Assembly (NCBI RefSeq): GCF_024655635.1
Contig: NZ_JANLGI010000004.1
Span: 124,001-188,000 of the forward strand
Direction: 5' to 3'
Origin: Allobosea sp. 47.2.35
GTDB taxonomy: Bacteria; Pseudomonadota; Alphaproteobacteria; Rhizobiales; Beijerinckiaceae
DNA length: 64,000 nucleotides
In this document: positions 9,393 to 18,867 of the stretch, one piece after another
How the letters are laid out: each line of letters opens with the position of its first letter
How positions within the stretch are numbered: position 1 is the stretch's first letter
Position numbers and translations under genes: made by a program
Notes under the pieces: model-generated
Database searches by the model: none
Told to the model about the DNA's origin: nothing
Seen by the model: the letters and a program-made list of their open reading frames with translations, nothing else

Positions 9393-10220
9393 ATGATGTC
9401 GCTTTTTGCACGCGCCGGCCTGCTAGTGGCCCTTGCATTGACCATGCCGACCGCCGTCGCCGCGCAGGGCACGCAGGTTTTCCATGCCCCCGATGGCTCC
9501 TACACGTTCAGCTATCCCCAGAACTTCGTGCTGGATCACGAATTCGCCGATGGAACCGGCGATGTGACGGGTGTGACCGCATCTTCGTCGACGAATGGCG
9601 ATGTCATCATCACCCTCCTCGGTCCGCGTGACGCGGGCGATATCAAGGAGGCAAGCGAGGCGACGCGGCCGCGGATCACGGACGATTTCAGCAGGGCGAT
9701 CGCGCCTTTGCCCTCGACCACGCTCAGATCCTCGTCGATGACTACGATGCTCGGCGGACCCGCCGTCGACATGGTCTTCCAGAACGTTCGCATGCCCTTC
9801 AGCAGGGAGCGTCCGCAGCTCAAGCGCTACGTTTTCACGATCGCGAACGGCAAGGCCTACAATTTCGAATGCGTCTACCGGGCGGACAAGGCCGAGCAAT
9901 TCGCGCCGGCCTGCGATCTCGCCGTCTCGACGGTCCGGTTGCGGGACGATGCCGTGAAGGCGAAGCCTGCGGGCGCCAGGGATAATGTCGGGACCGCTCC
10001 TCCCGCCGCCGGAAGCTGCACGAAGGAGGAGCTCAACAAGCGCTCCATGCAGGTGATGGAGATCACCTCCAACACGATGATGAAGGATCAATCGCCAGCG
10101 ACGATCGAACGCCTCAGGAAGGCCCATGAGGCGATGAGAGTGGTCGACGCGCGTGCCGGCCAGGCGCCGTCCGCGCGGGATTGCAGGGATATCGACGCGA
10201 TTATCGCAACGCTGAAGTAG
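9393..10220 (+). CDS. Secreted protein of unknown function
   Basis: A 275-residue protein I do not recognise. Residues 1-24 are a clear signal peptide ending TAVAAQG, so it is exported. The first half after cleavage (YTFSYPQNFVLDHEF, later FTIANGKAYNFECVYRADKAEQF) recalls the general layout of PsbP/DcrB-like folds, but this is only a resemblance. There are three Cys residues in the mature part beyond the first domain, including one at SCTKEEL. The C-terminal 80 residues are helical and Met-rich (MQVMEITSNTMMKDQ). It interrupts the usual DUF721-mutY neighbourhood. An AGAAGGAAG ribosome site precedes tandem ATG codons at 9393 and 9396. Confidence 0.75.
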   Translation: MMSLFARAGLLVALALTMPTAVAAQGTQVFHAPDGSYTFSYPQNFVLDHEFADGTGDVTGVTASSSTNGDVIITLLGPRDAGDIKEASEATRPRITDDFSRAIAPLPSTTLRSSSMTTMLGGPAVDMVFQNVRMPFSRERPQLKRYVFTIANGKAYNFECVYRADKAEQFAPACDLAVSTVRLRDDAVKAKPAGARDNVGTAPPAAGSCTKEELNKRSMQVMEITSNTMMKDQSPATIERLRKAHEAMRVVDARAGQAPSARDCRDIDAIIATLK

Positions 10221-10281
10221 CCGCTCGCGAGACGGCACCCAACCCTTCCACAGCATCGGCCTCTCGCGTTAAACCGGCGGT

Positions 10282-11355
10282 ATGGACGTCCCTGTAGCCA
10301 CGCCTCGCGCCGCCGATCTTCTCGCCTGGTACGACCGTCATCGCCGGGCATTGCCCTGGCGTGCGGGTGCGGGCGAGCGGCCCGATCCCTATCGGGTCTG
10401 GGCCTCCGAGATCATGCTGCAGCAGACCACGGTCACGGCAGTGAAGCCCTATTACGAGCGCTTCATGGCCCGCTTCCCGACCGTGAAGGCTCTCGCCGAG
10501 GCGCCGTCCGAGGATGTCATGCAGGCCTGGGCCGGGCTCGGCTACTATTCCCGTGCCCGCAATCTCCATGCCTGCGCCAAGGCGGTAATGGAAAGCCATC
10601 GCGGCCGCTTCCCCGACACCGAGGAGGGCTTGCGCGATCTGCCGGGGATCGGCGCCTATACGGCCGGAGCCGTCGCGGCCATCGCCTTCGACCGGCCGGC
10701 GGCGGCCGTGGACGGCAATGTCGAGCGCGTCATGAGCAGGATTTTCGCGATCGAGGACGAGTTGCCCGGCGCCCGGCCCCTGATTCGCGAGCACGTGCTG
10801 GCGCTGCTGCCGCATGGCCGGCCGGGCGACTTCGCTCAGGCTCTGATGGATCTCGGCGCCACCATCTGCACGCCGCGCAATCCGGCCTGCGGCCTCTGCC
10901 CCTGGCGCGAACCCTGCCGGGCGCGGATCACTGGCACGCAGGAGAGCTTCCCCCGCAAGGCGCCGAAGAAGGCAGGCGTCACCCGCTTTGGCGCGGCCTT
11001 CGTCCTGACCCGGCAGGATGGCACTATCCTGCTGCGCACGCGACCGGCCAAGGGCCTGCTCGGCGGCATGGCCGAGGTGCCGACCAGCGAATGGCGTGCC
11101 GATTACGAACTCGACGGCGCTGCGCAGGACGCACCGCTGCCCTTGAGCTGGACGCAGGTGGCGGAGCCGGTCCGCCATGTCTTCACGCATTTTCCGCTGG
11201 AGCTGACCGTGTTCACCGGCAGCGTTCCCGCCCACATGCCAGCTCCGGCCGGCATGCGCTTCACCCCGTTGGCGAACCTGGCCGGCGAGCCTCTGCCGAG
11301 CCTGATGCTGAAAGTGGTCGAGCGCGCCGGGCTCTACAATTCGAAGACGCGATAG
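10282..11355 (+). CDS. mutY: A/G-specific adenine DNA glycosylase MutY
   Basis: A 357-residue repair enzyme that removes adenine mispaired with 8-oxoguanine. The helix-hairpin-helix core has the catalytic Glu at residue 43 (ASEIMLQQT), the HhH motif LPGIGAYTAGA (120-130) and the catalytic Asp in AVDGNVERV (144). The iron-sulfur loop has Cys at 196, 203, 206 and 212 (C-X6-C-X2-C-X5-C), as expected. The C-terminal Nudix-like domain that checks for 8-oxoG begins near residue 230. The last 22 bases overlap the end of the convergent gene. Confidence 0.97.
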   Translation: MDVPVATPRAADLLAWYDRHRRALPWRAGAGERPDPYRVWASEIMLQQTTVTAVKPYYERFMARFPTVKALAEAPSEDVMQAWAGLGYYSRARNLHACAKAVMESHRGRFPDTEEGLRDLPGIGAYTAGAVAAIAFDRPAAAVDGNVERVMSRIFAIEDELPGARPLIREHVLALLPHGRPGDFAQALMDLGATICTPRNPACGLCPWREPCRARITGTQESFPRKAPKKAGVTRFGAAFVLTRQDGTILLRTRPAKGLLGGMAEVPTSEWRADYELDGAAQDAPLPLSWTQVAEPVRHVFTHFPLELTVFTGSVPAHMPAPAGMRFTPLANLAGEPLPSLMLKVVERAGLYNSKTR

Positions 11356-12062
11356 GTCATCGTCGGCAGCTCGACGGACCATTTGAAATAGCCCTTCGAA
11401 TAGATCTTGCCGCGGTTCGGCGGCCAGGGATCGTGGATGCGCAGTGTCGTGCCGGCGCCGTCGGGATTGCCGTCGCCGCGCATGCCGACGATCACGATCA
11501 TATGGCCGGGGCTGCCGCGTCCGGCCGTGTACTCGTCGACGCGCCAGAGCATGTCGAACATCAGCGGCCCACGCGACACCGCCTGCCGGAGCTGCTCGAC
11601 CGACCAGGATTGCGGCGCGTTGCAGCGCAGGCCGTGGACGCGGCCATAGCGCTGGCCGGTCACGATCGCCTGGTCGCTTTCGGAGGAGTTCAGCAGCCCG
11701 CCATCGGAGGCGATCATGTCCGGCGGCGTCTTGGCGATGATGATCGGTACGGTCGACTTCTTCATCATCGCCGTCGAGGTCGCCCAGCAGGTCGTGTTGG
11801 TCGGCTGCGCGATGAATGGCACGTTGTGAAGGATCGGCGCGAAGGCCTCGGTGTCGTAGAGGCAGGACTGGGTCGCAGGCCCCGCCTGGCCATCTTCGAC
11901 CAGCCAGTTCTTGCGCTGGAAGGCGAGCACCGCATTGTGCGTGAGGGTGCCGAACTGCCCGTCCGGCACGAGCTTGGGTATCGGCTTGAGCTTGGCGTTC
12001 AGCGCTTCCTGAAGCGCTTTGACCTCGGGGCCACGGGAACCGTTCTTGAGGATCGTCGCCAT
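11334..12062 (-). CDS. Peptidoglycan-binding domain plus papain-like (AvrRpt2/C70-type) cysteine protease
   Basis: A 242-residue two-domain protein. Residues 1-65 are a PG_binding_1 repeat domain (LKNGSRGPEVKALQEALNA... DGQFGTLTHNAVLAFQ). Residues 75-242 are a papain-like peptidase: the catalytic Cys is 92 (NTTCWAT), His is 187 (SPGHMIVIVG) and the third residue is probably Asp 211 in HDPWP. This arrangement is that of the AvrRpt2-like C70 group. No signal peptide or membrane segment is present, so export would need a non-Sec route; it may equally act inside the cell. It converges on mutY with a 22-base overlap of coding ends. The substrate is unknown. Confidence 0.78.
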   Translation of the reverse strand: MATILKNGSRGPEVKALQEALNAKLKPIPKLVPDGQFGTLTHNAVLAFQRKNWLVEDGQAGPATQSCLYDTEAFAPILHNVPFIAQPTNTTCWATSTAMMKKSTVPIIIAKTPPDMIASDGGLLNSSESDQAIVTGQRYGRVHGLRCNAPQSWSVEQLRQAVSRGPLMFDMLWRVDEYTAGRGSPGHMIVIVGMRGDGNPDGAGTTLRIHDPWPPNRGKIYSKGYFKWSVELPTMTYRVFEL

Positions 12063-12165
12063 GCTGCCGCCCCTCTATGTCATGTGGGCGAGCATGCGCT
12101 TGCGGGCGGCAGGCGCACATCCTCTGAACGAATGACGGGAGGGCCGGGCGCTTGCGCCCGGCGGC

Positions 12166-13522
<1,357 letters not shown>

Positions 13523-13584
13523 CGTCTCGACCTGCCGTTACGGCAGCTTGTCGGGCTTGCCGGCGATGCGAGAGGCCAGAGCCT

Positions 13585-14196
13585 TCAGCGGAACCAGATG
13601 CCCTTCACCGGTGCGAAGGAATAACGATGCTCGGGGCAGGGGCCATGAGCGAGGATCGCCTTGCGATGCGCTGGCGTGCCGTAGCCGACATGGCCGGAGA
13701 AGCCATAGGCTGGATAGCGCTGCGAGAGGCGCGTCATCATCCGGTCGCGCGTGACCTTGGCGACGATCGAGGCTGCTGCGATCGAGGCGACCTGCCCGTC
13801 GCCCTGGATGATCGCCTCGCAGGAGCAGGCGAACTGCGGCGGGTCGTTGCCATCGACCAGGATATGGCGAGGCGCCAGTGGCAACGCGGTCACGGCGCGG
13901 CGCATCGCCAGCAGCGTCGCCTGCCGGATGTTGATGACGTCTATCTCCGCAGCGGTCACGCTGGCGATGGATACGGCCAGCGCCCGCTCCACGATCTCGC
14001 CGAACAGCTCCTCGCGGATCGCGGCCGGCAGCTTCTTCGAATCGTCGAGCCCATGAGGCACCCGCTCGGGATCGAGGATCACCGCCGCCGCGACGACGGG
14101 GCCTGCCAGCGGCCCGCGCCCGACCTCGTCGATCCCGGCGAGCGGCCACAGGCCTTGGGCGATGGCGGAGGTCTCGCGACTGAAATCGGCGGGCAT
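13585..14196 (-). CDS. rnhB: Ribonuclease HII
   Basis: A 203-residue RNase HII, which removes ribonucleotides and RNA primers paired with DNA. The first motif [12 protein letters not shown] gives the metal ligands Asp 23 and Glu 24. LDDSKKL and, later, [10 protein letters not shown] supply the remaining acidic residues, and the C-terminal part has [17 protein letters not shown]. The ATG at 14196 gives the family length; the frame also extends to a TTG at 14274, which I think is less likely. It lies 81 bases downstream of the radical SAM gene on the same strand and upstream of the ccrM promoter region. Confidence 0.95.
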   Translation of the reverse strand: MPADFSRETSAIAQGLWPLAGIDEVGRGPLAGPVVAAAVILDPERVPHGLDDSKKLPAAIREELFGEIVERALAVSIASVTAAEIDVINIRQATLLAMRRAVTALPLAPRHILVDGNDPPQFACSCEAIIQGDGQVASIAAASIVAKVTRDRMMTRLSQRYPAYGFSGHVGYGTPAHRKAILAHGPCPEHRYSFAPVKGIWFR

Positions 14197-14277
14197 GGCA
14201 GGTTTATGAAGCAGGTCAGGTCGCGGGGCCAGATCGGTGGAAGCGTGTTCCACCGCTGAGACCCGCGAAGCCAACCC

Positions 14278-15471
14278 TCAAAACAGGCTCAGCTGCGCCT
14301 TCTCCTTGTCCGGTTTCACGAACAGGTCGGTCCGCAGCCGGCGCCGTGTCGCGTTGAAGCCGATGCGTTCGGCCGCCATCTCGAAGCGCCGCCCGATCAT
14401 CCAGGCATAGGGGCCGGAACCGACCATGCGTTGGCCCCATTGCGAATCGTAGTCCTTGCCGCCGCGTGTCGAGCGGATCAGCGACATCACATGCCTGAGC
14501 TTGTCGGGGTGATGCGTCAGCAGCCATTCCTGTACGATGTCGCGGACTTCGAGCGGCAGCCTGAGCAACACATAACCTGCGGCCTCGGCGCCTGCCGCCT
14601 TGGCCGCATCGAGAATGCGCTCGATCTCGTGTTCGTTGATCGCCGGGATGATCGGCGCGACCAGTACCGTGACGGGGATGCCGGCCTCCGACAGTTTGCG
14701 GATCGTCTCCAGGCGTTTGGCGGGGGAGGCGGCGCGCGGCTCCATGCCGCGCGCGGTCTTGGGATCGAGCGTCGTTACCGAGAGCGCGACCTTGACCAAT
14801 CCCTTCTCCGCCATCGGTGCGAGGATATCGATGTCGCGCTGGACAAGCGCCGATTTCGTGACGATGCCGACGGGATGGTTGAACTTGGCCAGCACTTCCA
14901 GGATCTGCCGCATGATCCGAAGCTTCTTCTCGATCGGCTGATAGGCATCGGTATTGGTGCCGATCGCGATCGTGCGCGGCTGGTAGGACGGAGAGGACAG
15001 CTCCTTTTCCAGCAGCGCCGCCGCATCGGGCTTGGCCGTCAGCTTGCTCTCGAAGTCGAGCCCCGGCGACAGGCCGAGATAGGCATGGCTCGGCCGGGCG
15101 AAACAGTAGACGCAGCCATGCTCGCAGCCGCGATAGGGATTGATCGAGCGGTCGAAGGAGATGTCCGGCGAGTCGTTGCGCGTGATGATGGTGCGCGCCT
15201 TCTCATAGGCGATCTCGGTCGAGAACGGCGGCAGCTCCTCCAGCGAGCCCCAGCCGTCATCTTCGCTGACGCGCTGCTCCATCTCGTAGCGGCCGCCGGG
15301 GTTGATCGTGGCGCCGCGCCCGCGCCGCCTGTCGGGATCGATGCGGTGGCCGGCATAAGCCATCGGATCGGCCGGCGCGACGACCGGCGCCGAGACGCTC
15401 GGCTCCCTGTCGGCTCGCCGCAGGGGCTGGGCCGCCGGGAAGGGCCGGGAAGTGGGTCTGGCCTGGGGCAT
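14278..15471 (-). CDS. PA0069-family radical SAM protein
   Basis: A 397-residue radical SAM enzyme. The cluster motif C-X3-C-X2-C is at residues 116, 120 and 123 (RGCEHGCVYC), preceded by SINPYRGC and followed by ARPSHAYLGL, the signature of the PA0069 / 'Rv2578c' group that is often labelled as photolyase- or SplB-related. The biochemical function of this group is not established. A LexA-type box lies 57-71 bases upstream of the ATG, which suggests induction by DNA damage. Residues 1-75 are a Pro/Arg-rich extension before the catalytic barrel. Confidence 0.88.
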   Translation of the reverse strand: MPQARPTSRPFPAAQPLRRADREPSVSAPVVAPADPMAYAGHRIDPDRRRGRGATINPGGRYEMEQRVSEDDGWGSLEELPPFSTEIAYEKARTIITRNDSPDISFDRSINPYRGCEHGCVYCFARPSHAYLGLSPGLDFESKLTAKPDAAALLEKELSSPSYQPRTIAIGTNTDAYQPIEKKLRIMRQILEVLAKFNHPVGIVTKSALVQRDIDILAPMAEKGLVKVALSVTTLDPKTARGMEPRAASPAKRLETIRKLSEAGIPVTVLVAPIIPAINEHEIERILDAAKAAGAEAAGYVLLRLPLEVRDIVQEWLLTHHPDKLRHVMSLIRSTRGGKDYDSQWGQRMVGSGPYAWMIGRRFEMAAERIGFNATRRRLRTDLFVKPDKEKAQLSLF

Positions 15472-15527
15472 GGCTTTCGAACCGCGTCGCGCGCCGGGAG
15501 TCGACGCGTTCTGGTCTCATGTAGAGT

Positions 15528-15542
15528 GAACATATAGAGAAC
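15528..15542. promoter_or_regulatory. LexA (SOS) box, alphaproteobacterial type
   Basis: A perfect GAAC-N7-GAAC direct repeat (equivalently GTTC-N7-GTTC on the other strand), the binding site of alphaproteobacterial LexA. It lies in the 125-base divergent region, 57 bases before the radical SAM start and 54 bases before the glycosyltransferase-like start, close to where promoters for both would be. Confidence 0.7.
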
Positions 15543-15596
15543 AAAAGGCAAGTGGCGGGATTGTGGCATGCTGCATTGCGGCATAGGATTTCGCTC

Positions 15597-16082
15597 ATGC
15601 TCACCGCCGTGATCCGCAGCGATGGTTCCCAGCAGGCGCTCGCCGCGACCCTTGCCGTCCTCATCCCCGCGGTGGCGGAAGGCTTTCTCGGCCATGCGGT
15701 GATCGTCGACACCGTAGGGGCGCCCGAGACTGAACGAGCCGCCGACGCGACCGGCGCCCGCTATCTGCGCGTAAACAATGGCAGCGCCTGGCGCGACGGC
15801 GCGGCCGGCGCGCGTGGCGAGCGCATCGTCCTGTTCGATGCCGGCGACGTGCCGCAGGCCCATTGGGTGCAGGCCGTGGAGCGCCATCTGCTGGTCGCAG
15901 CGGCGAGGCCGGCCCTGATCCCAGCAAGCGGGATGGCCGCGTCCCTGCGCGAGCGCGTAGCTTTTTCGCTGGGTGCGCGCGGGCTTGGGGCGGGCCTCGT
16001 CATGCTCCGCGCGGCAGCTGCGGCCGGCCGAATCGACCGGGCACCGGTGCGGTTGCCGGTCCTGCGGGAGCGGGCTGGCTAA
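15597..16082 (+). CDS. Small glycosyltransferase-like protein
   Basis: A 161-residue protein that resembles a shortened GT-A (family 2) glycosyltransferase. It starts with LTAVIRSDGSQQALAATLAVLIPAVAEGFLGHAVIVD, where a nucleotide-sugar binding strand-helix-strand would be, and has VLFDAGDVPQAHWVQAVERHL in place of the usual DxD segment. At this length the acceptor part of a complete enzyme is missing, so catalytic activity is doubtful. It is transcribed away from the radical SAM gene and shares its LexA box. GTG or TTG codons upstream (15552) could also serve as start; ATG 15597 is used here. Confidence 0.6.
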   Translation: MLTAVIRSDGSQQALAATLAVLIPAVAEGFLGHAVIVDTVGAPETERAADATGARYLRVNNGSAWRDGAAGARGERIVLFDAGDVPQAHWVQAVERHLLVAAARPALIPASGMAASLRERVAFSLGARGLGAGLVMLRAAAAAGRIDRAPVRLPVLRERAG

Positions 16083-16233
16083 GTCTTTCGCGCGCTCCAT
16101 ATCGTCATCGGCTGGTCGTGCTTAGGGTGCATGGCAGATCGCGTTTCGCGGCGGAACTTGTGCGATGCAGCATAAGTTCATATGTTGACGGTTGCCCAAA
16201 GCACCTCCCTCAGACCTTCGAAAGGAGAGACCC

Positions 16234-16359
16234 ATGCTTGACCGGCACGATTCCTGTTCAGCGTTCGAAGCCGAGCGCGAAGAGGACAAACGCGAGGAAC
16301 AGCAGGAGGACGAGGATACGTTCTCGCCGCGCGTTCATCAGGAAGGATTCTGGAGCTGA
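16234..16359 (+). CDS. Very acidic 41-residue small protein
   Basis: A short ORF, MLDRHDSCSAFEAEREEDK... ending HQEGFWS, preceded by a strong ribosome site (AAAGGAGAG, 7-8 bases before ATG). The middle is almost entirely Glu, Asp, Lys, Arg and Gln (REEDKREEQQEDED). No signal or membrane segment. It is followed within 20 bases by a perfect 11-bp hairpin and then by a terminator-like hairpin, so it looks like an independent short transcription unit. I do not recognise it, and a non-coding RNA is the alternative. Confidence 0.5.
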   Translation: MLDRHDSCSAFEAEREEDKREEQQEDEDTFSPRVHQEGFWS

Positions 16360-16377
16360 AGGCTCCATGAAAACGAA

Positions 16378-16404
16378 GCGGAGGGCTGGATTTCAGCCCT
16401 CCGC
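16378..16404 (+). terminator. Perfect 11-bp hairpin after the acidic small ORF
   Basis: Arms GCGGAGGGCTG and CAGCCCTCCGC around a 5-base loop, 18 bases after the small ORF's stop. A smaller 6-bp hairpin (TGGAGC/GCTCCA, 16351-16367) overlaps the stop codon itself. There is no immediate T-run. Confidence 0.5.
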
Positions 16405-16422
16405 GCTGAATGTTTGACGTCG

Positions 16423-16451
16423 CGGGCCCGGTTCGGGCCCGTTCTGTTTTT
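16423..16451 (+). terminator. Rho-independent terminator
   Basis: Arms CGGGCCCG / CGGGCCCG around GTT, then TTCTGTTTTT. It ends the plus-strand unit that contains the acidic small ORF; the convergent small secreted protein gene ends at 16466. Confidence 0.7.
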
Positions 16452-16465
16452 CGAGGTCGCCCGGG

Positions 16466-16801
16466 CTACCACCGGTTGGAATGAGGCCGGCGATAGCCGT
16501 AGGGCGGCAGGTTGCCGGGCCGCCGACGGTAGTTGGGATCCCGGTCATGGCCGCGATTGTAGGAGCCGCCGTCATAGCCGCGGCCTCCGCTGCGGCTGAA
16601 GCGCCGCTGCCCTTCCATGTTCTGCTGAATGATCATCATCCGCTCGCGCTTCGCGGCGCTGGCGGTGAAGGCTATCGGCTGTTCGTCGAGCTGCCCGGCG
16701 GTCGCCGGCGGCAGTACCTCGCCTAGGGAGGATGCAGACGCAGCCGGCGCCATCACGGTTGCGCTGGCGGCGAGCACCGTGGCGATCAGCAAGCGGTACA
16801 T
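16466..16801 (-). CDS. Small secreted Arg/Gly/Tyr-rich protein
   Basis: A 111-residue protein that I do not recognise. Residues 1-24 are a signal peptide (LLIATVLAASATVMAPAASASS). The mature protein is basic; its second half is low complexity and rich in Arg, Gly, Tyr, Asp and Pro (SGGRGYDGGSYNRGHDRD, then RRRPGNLPPYGYRRP), likely disordered. The ATG at 16801 is chosen because an AGGAG ribosome site lies 8 bases upstream. It is 63 bases downstream of the zinc protease gene, on the same strand. Confidence 0.65.
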   Translation of the reverse strand: MYRLLIATVLAASATVMAPAASASSLGEVLPPATAGQLDEQPIAFTASAAKRERMMIIQQNMEGQRRFSRSGGRGYDGGSYNRGHDRDPNYRRRPGNLPPYGYRRPHSNRW

Positions 16802-16864
16802 GAGAGGTCTCCTGTAGCTCATGCGGCAGAGCCCATCTCGACGTTGGATAACGGGGGCGCCGCC

Positions 16865-17746
16865 CTAGACCGGGTTCCGGAACGTATCGCAGCGCTGCAT
16901 CGAGCCGGACTGGAAGCCGACATTGAACCATTTCGTGCGCTGGGCGGACGAGCCGTGCGTGAAGGAATCCGGCACGACCACGCCCTGCGAGGCCTGCTGC
17001 AGCTTGTCGTCGCCGATCGCGGCGGCCGAGCGCAGTGCTTCCTCGATATCGCCCTGGTCGAGCCGGCCCATCGCCTGGATGTTATGGGCCCAGACGCCGG
17101 CGAAGCAGTCCGCCTGCAATTCGATGCGCACCGAGATCGCATTCGCATCGCGCTCCGACGAGCGCTCGCGGATCTGGTTTGCCTTGGGCAGGATGCCGAG
17201 CAGGTTCTGGATGTGGTGGCCGACCTCGTGGCCGACGACATAGGCATAGGCGAAGTCGCCGCCGCCGCCGAGCTTGCGCTGCATCTCCTGGAAGAAGGAG
17301 GTGTCGAGATAGACCTTCTTGTCGGCCGGGCAATAGAACGGCCCCATCGCCGCCTGAGCCGTGCCGCAGCCCGAACGATCGACGCCCGAGAAGAGCACGA
17401 GACGCGGCGGCTGGTAGCGGATATTGGCCTGCTGCGGCAGGATTTTCGACCAGATGTCCTCGTTCTGAGCAAGGACGGCCGAGACGAAGCGGCCCATCTC
17501 GTCCTGCGGCGGGCCGGAGGAGCGGCGCGTCTCCTGCGTCTGCGGGCGCCCGCCGATTCCGCCGATCAGTTCGGCCCCGCCGATGAGCAGGCGCGGGTCG
17601 ATGCCGAGCGCCCAGCCGAGCAGGCCGAGCACCACCATCGTGCCGATGCCGACGCCGCCGCGCCCGCCGGGCATGCCGGCGAAGCCGCCGCCGCTGCCAC
17701 GCCTGTCCTCGAGATTCTCGGACTGGCGGTAATCTTCCCACTGCAT
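16865..17746 (-). CDS. YpfJ-like neutral zinc metallopeptidase
   Basis: A 293-residue member of the YpfJ / KPN_02809 family. After an N-terminal Gly-rich region there is one membrane helix (about residues 33-48, GIGTMVVLGLLGWALG), so the protein is membrane-anchored, with its catalytic domain probably in the periplasm. The zinc motif HEVGHH has His 173, Glu 174 and His 177, and the downstream IELQADCFAG segment supplies the probable third ligand. Family function in bacteria is poorly known. It follows the cydAB genes on the same strand with a 105-base gap. Confidence 0.9.
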   Translation of the reverse strand: MQWEDYRQSENLEDRRGSGGGFAGMPGGRGGVGIGTMVVLGLLGWALGIDPRLLIGGAELIGGIGGRPQTQETRRSSGPPQDEMGRFVSAVLAQNEDIWSKILPQQANIRYQPPRLVLFSGVDRSGCGTAQAAMGPFYCPADKKVYLDTSFFQEMQRKLGGGGDFAYAYVVGHEVGHHIQNLLGILPKANQIRERSSERDANAISVRIELQADCFAGVWAHNIQAMGRLDQGDIEEALRSAAAIGDDKLQQASQGVVVPDSFTHGSSAQRTKWFNVGFQSGSMQRCDTFRNPV

Positions 17747-17851
17747 GAAGGCATCCCCGGCGAAGCTCCCCGCAATCTCGCCAAGAGAGGCGGGGAACTC
17801 AAGTCGTCTTTGCAGGCTGCTCCTGAACGCGGGCTGACTGCCCCGGTTCCG

Positions 17852-18856
17852 TCAGTGATAGCCGCTATCGGCCCTGACCTTGCCGCGGAAGGTCCAGTAC
17901 ACGAAGGCGGTGTAGAACAGGATCATCGGCAGCAGGAAGGCGACGCCGATCAGCACGAAAATATGGGATGACGGCGCCGCCGCCGCATCCCAGATCGTCA
18001 CCGAGGGCGGTACGAGATAGGGGAAGTTCGAGATCGACAGCCCGAGGAAGCAGAGCAGGAAGATCGCGATGGTGAAGGCGAAGGGCGTGAATTCATGCGC
18101 GCCATGAAGTCGCTTCCAGGCCATGTAGCCGCTGAACGCCGTCAGCACCGGGAAGGGCCAGAGCAGGGCGAGATTGCCCGGCGTGAACCAGCGCTCGGCG
18201 ATGCGCGGATGGGCAAGGGGCGTCCACAGCGAAACCAGCGCGGCGAAGCCCATCAGCGCCAGCAGCAGCGTCCTGGCCTGCCGGCGTGCCCGCTCCGCGA
18301 CCGGGCCTTCGGTCTTGAAGATCAGCCAGGTCGCGCCGAGCAGGGCATAGCCCACCACGACGCCGATGCCGCACATCACGGTGAAAGGCGTCAGCCAGTC
18401 GAACGGGCCTCCGGCGAACTGGCCGTTCGCGACCGTGATGCCCTGGATCAGCCCGCCGAGGATGAGCCCCTGCGAGAAGGCGGCGACGGTGGAGCCGAGC
18501 CAGAAGGCGAGGTCCCAGCGGTGGTGATGCGGCTTGGCAACCCAGCGGAATTCGAAGGCGACGCCGCGGAAGATCAGCGCCAGCAGCATCAGGATGACCG
18601 GGATGTAGAAGGCGGGCATGATGATGGCATAGGCCTGCGGGAAGGCGACCCAGAGCCCGCCGCCGCCCAGCACCAGCCAGGTTTCGTTGCCGTCCCAGAA
18701 CGGCGCGACCGAGTTCATCATCTGGTCGCGCTCGCCCTCGTCCTTCGTCGTCGGGAAGAGGATGGCGATGCCGAGGTCGAAACCGTCGAGCACGACATAG
18801 AGCATCACGGCGGTGCCGATCAGCCCGGCCCAGATCACGGGGAGATACCATTCCAT
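17852..18856 (-). CDS. cydB: Cytochrome bd-type quinol oxidase subunit II
   Basis: A 334-residue integral membrane protein, the structural partner of CydA. It starts MEWYLPVIWAGLIGTAVMLYVVLDGFDLG, whose GFDLG is the family signature, and has about eight hydrophobic helices. The length is shorter than E. coli CydB (379) and typical of the cyanide-insensitive (CIO) branch. The ATG at 18856 follows a GGAGACAACCG ribosome site, 11 bases after the cydA stop, so the two subunits are co-translated. No cydX-like small ORF is visible downstream. Confidence 0.95.
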   Translation of the reverse strand: MEWYLPVIWAGLIGTAVMLYVVLDGFDLGIAILFPTTKDEGERDQMMNSVAPFWDGNETWLVLGGGGLWVAFPQAYAIIMPAFYIPVILMLLALIFRGVAFEFRWVAKPHHHRWDLAFWLGSTVAAFSQGLILGGLIQGITVANGQFAGGPFDWLTPFTVMCGIGVVVGYALLGATWLIFKTEGPVAERARRQARTLLLALMGFAALVSLWTPLAHPRIAERWFTPGNLALLWPFPVLTAFSGYMAWKRLHGAHEFTPFAFTIAIFLLCFLGLSISNFPYLVPPSVTIWDAAAAPSSHIFVLIGVAFLLPMILFYTAFVYWTFRGKVRADSGYH

Positions 18857-18867
18857 CGGTTGTCTCC

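Noticed and set aside
10201..12120. A 639-codon minus-strand frame across mutY and the protease gene.
   Set aside because: It is a shadow of mutY and of the C70-like protease in another frame and resembles no protein.
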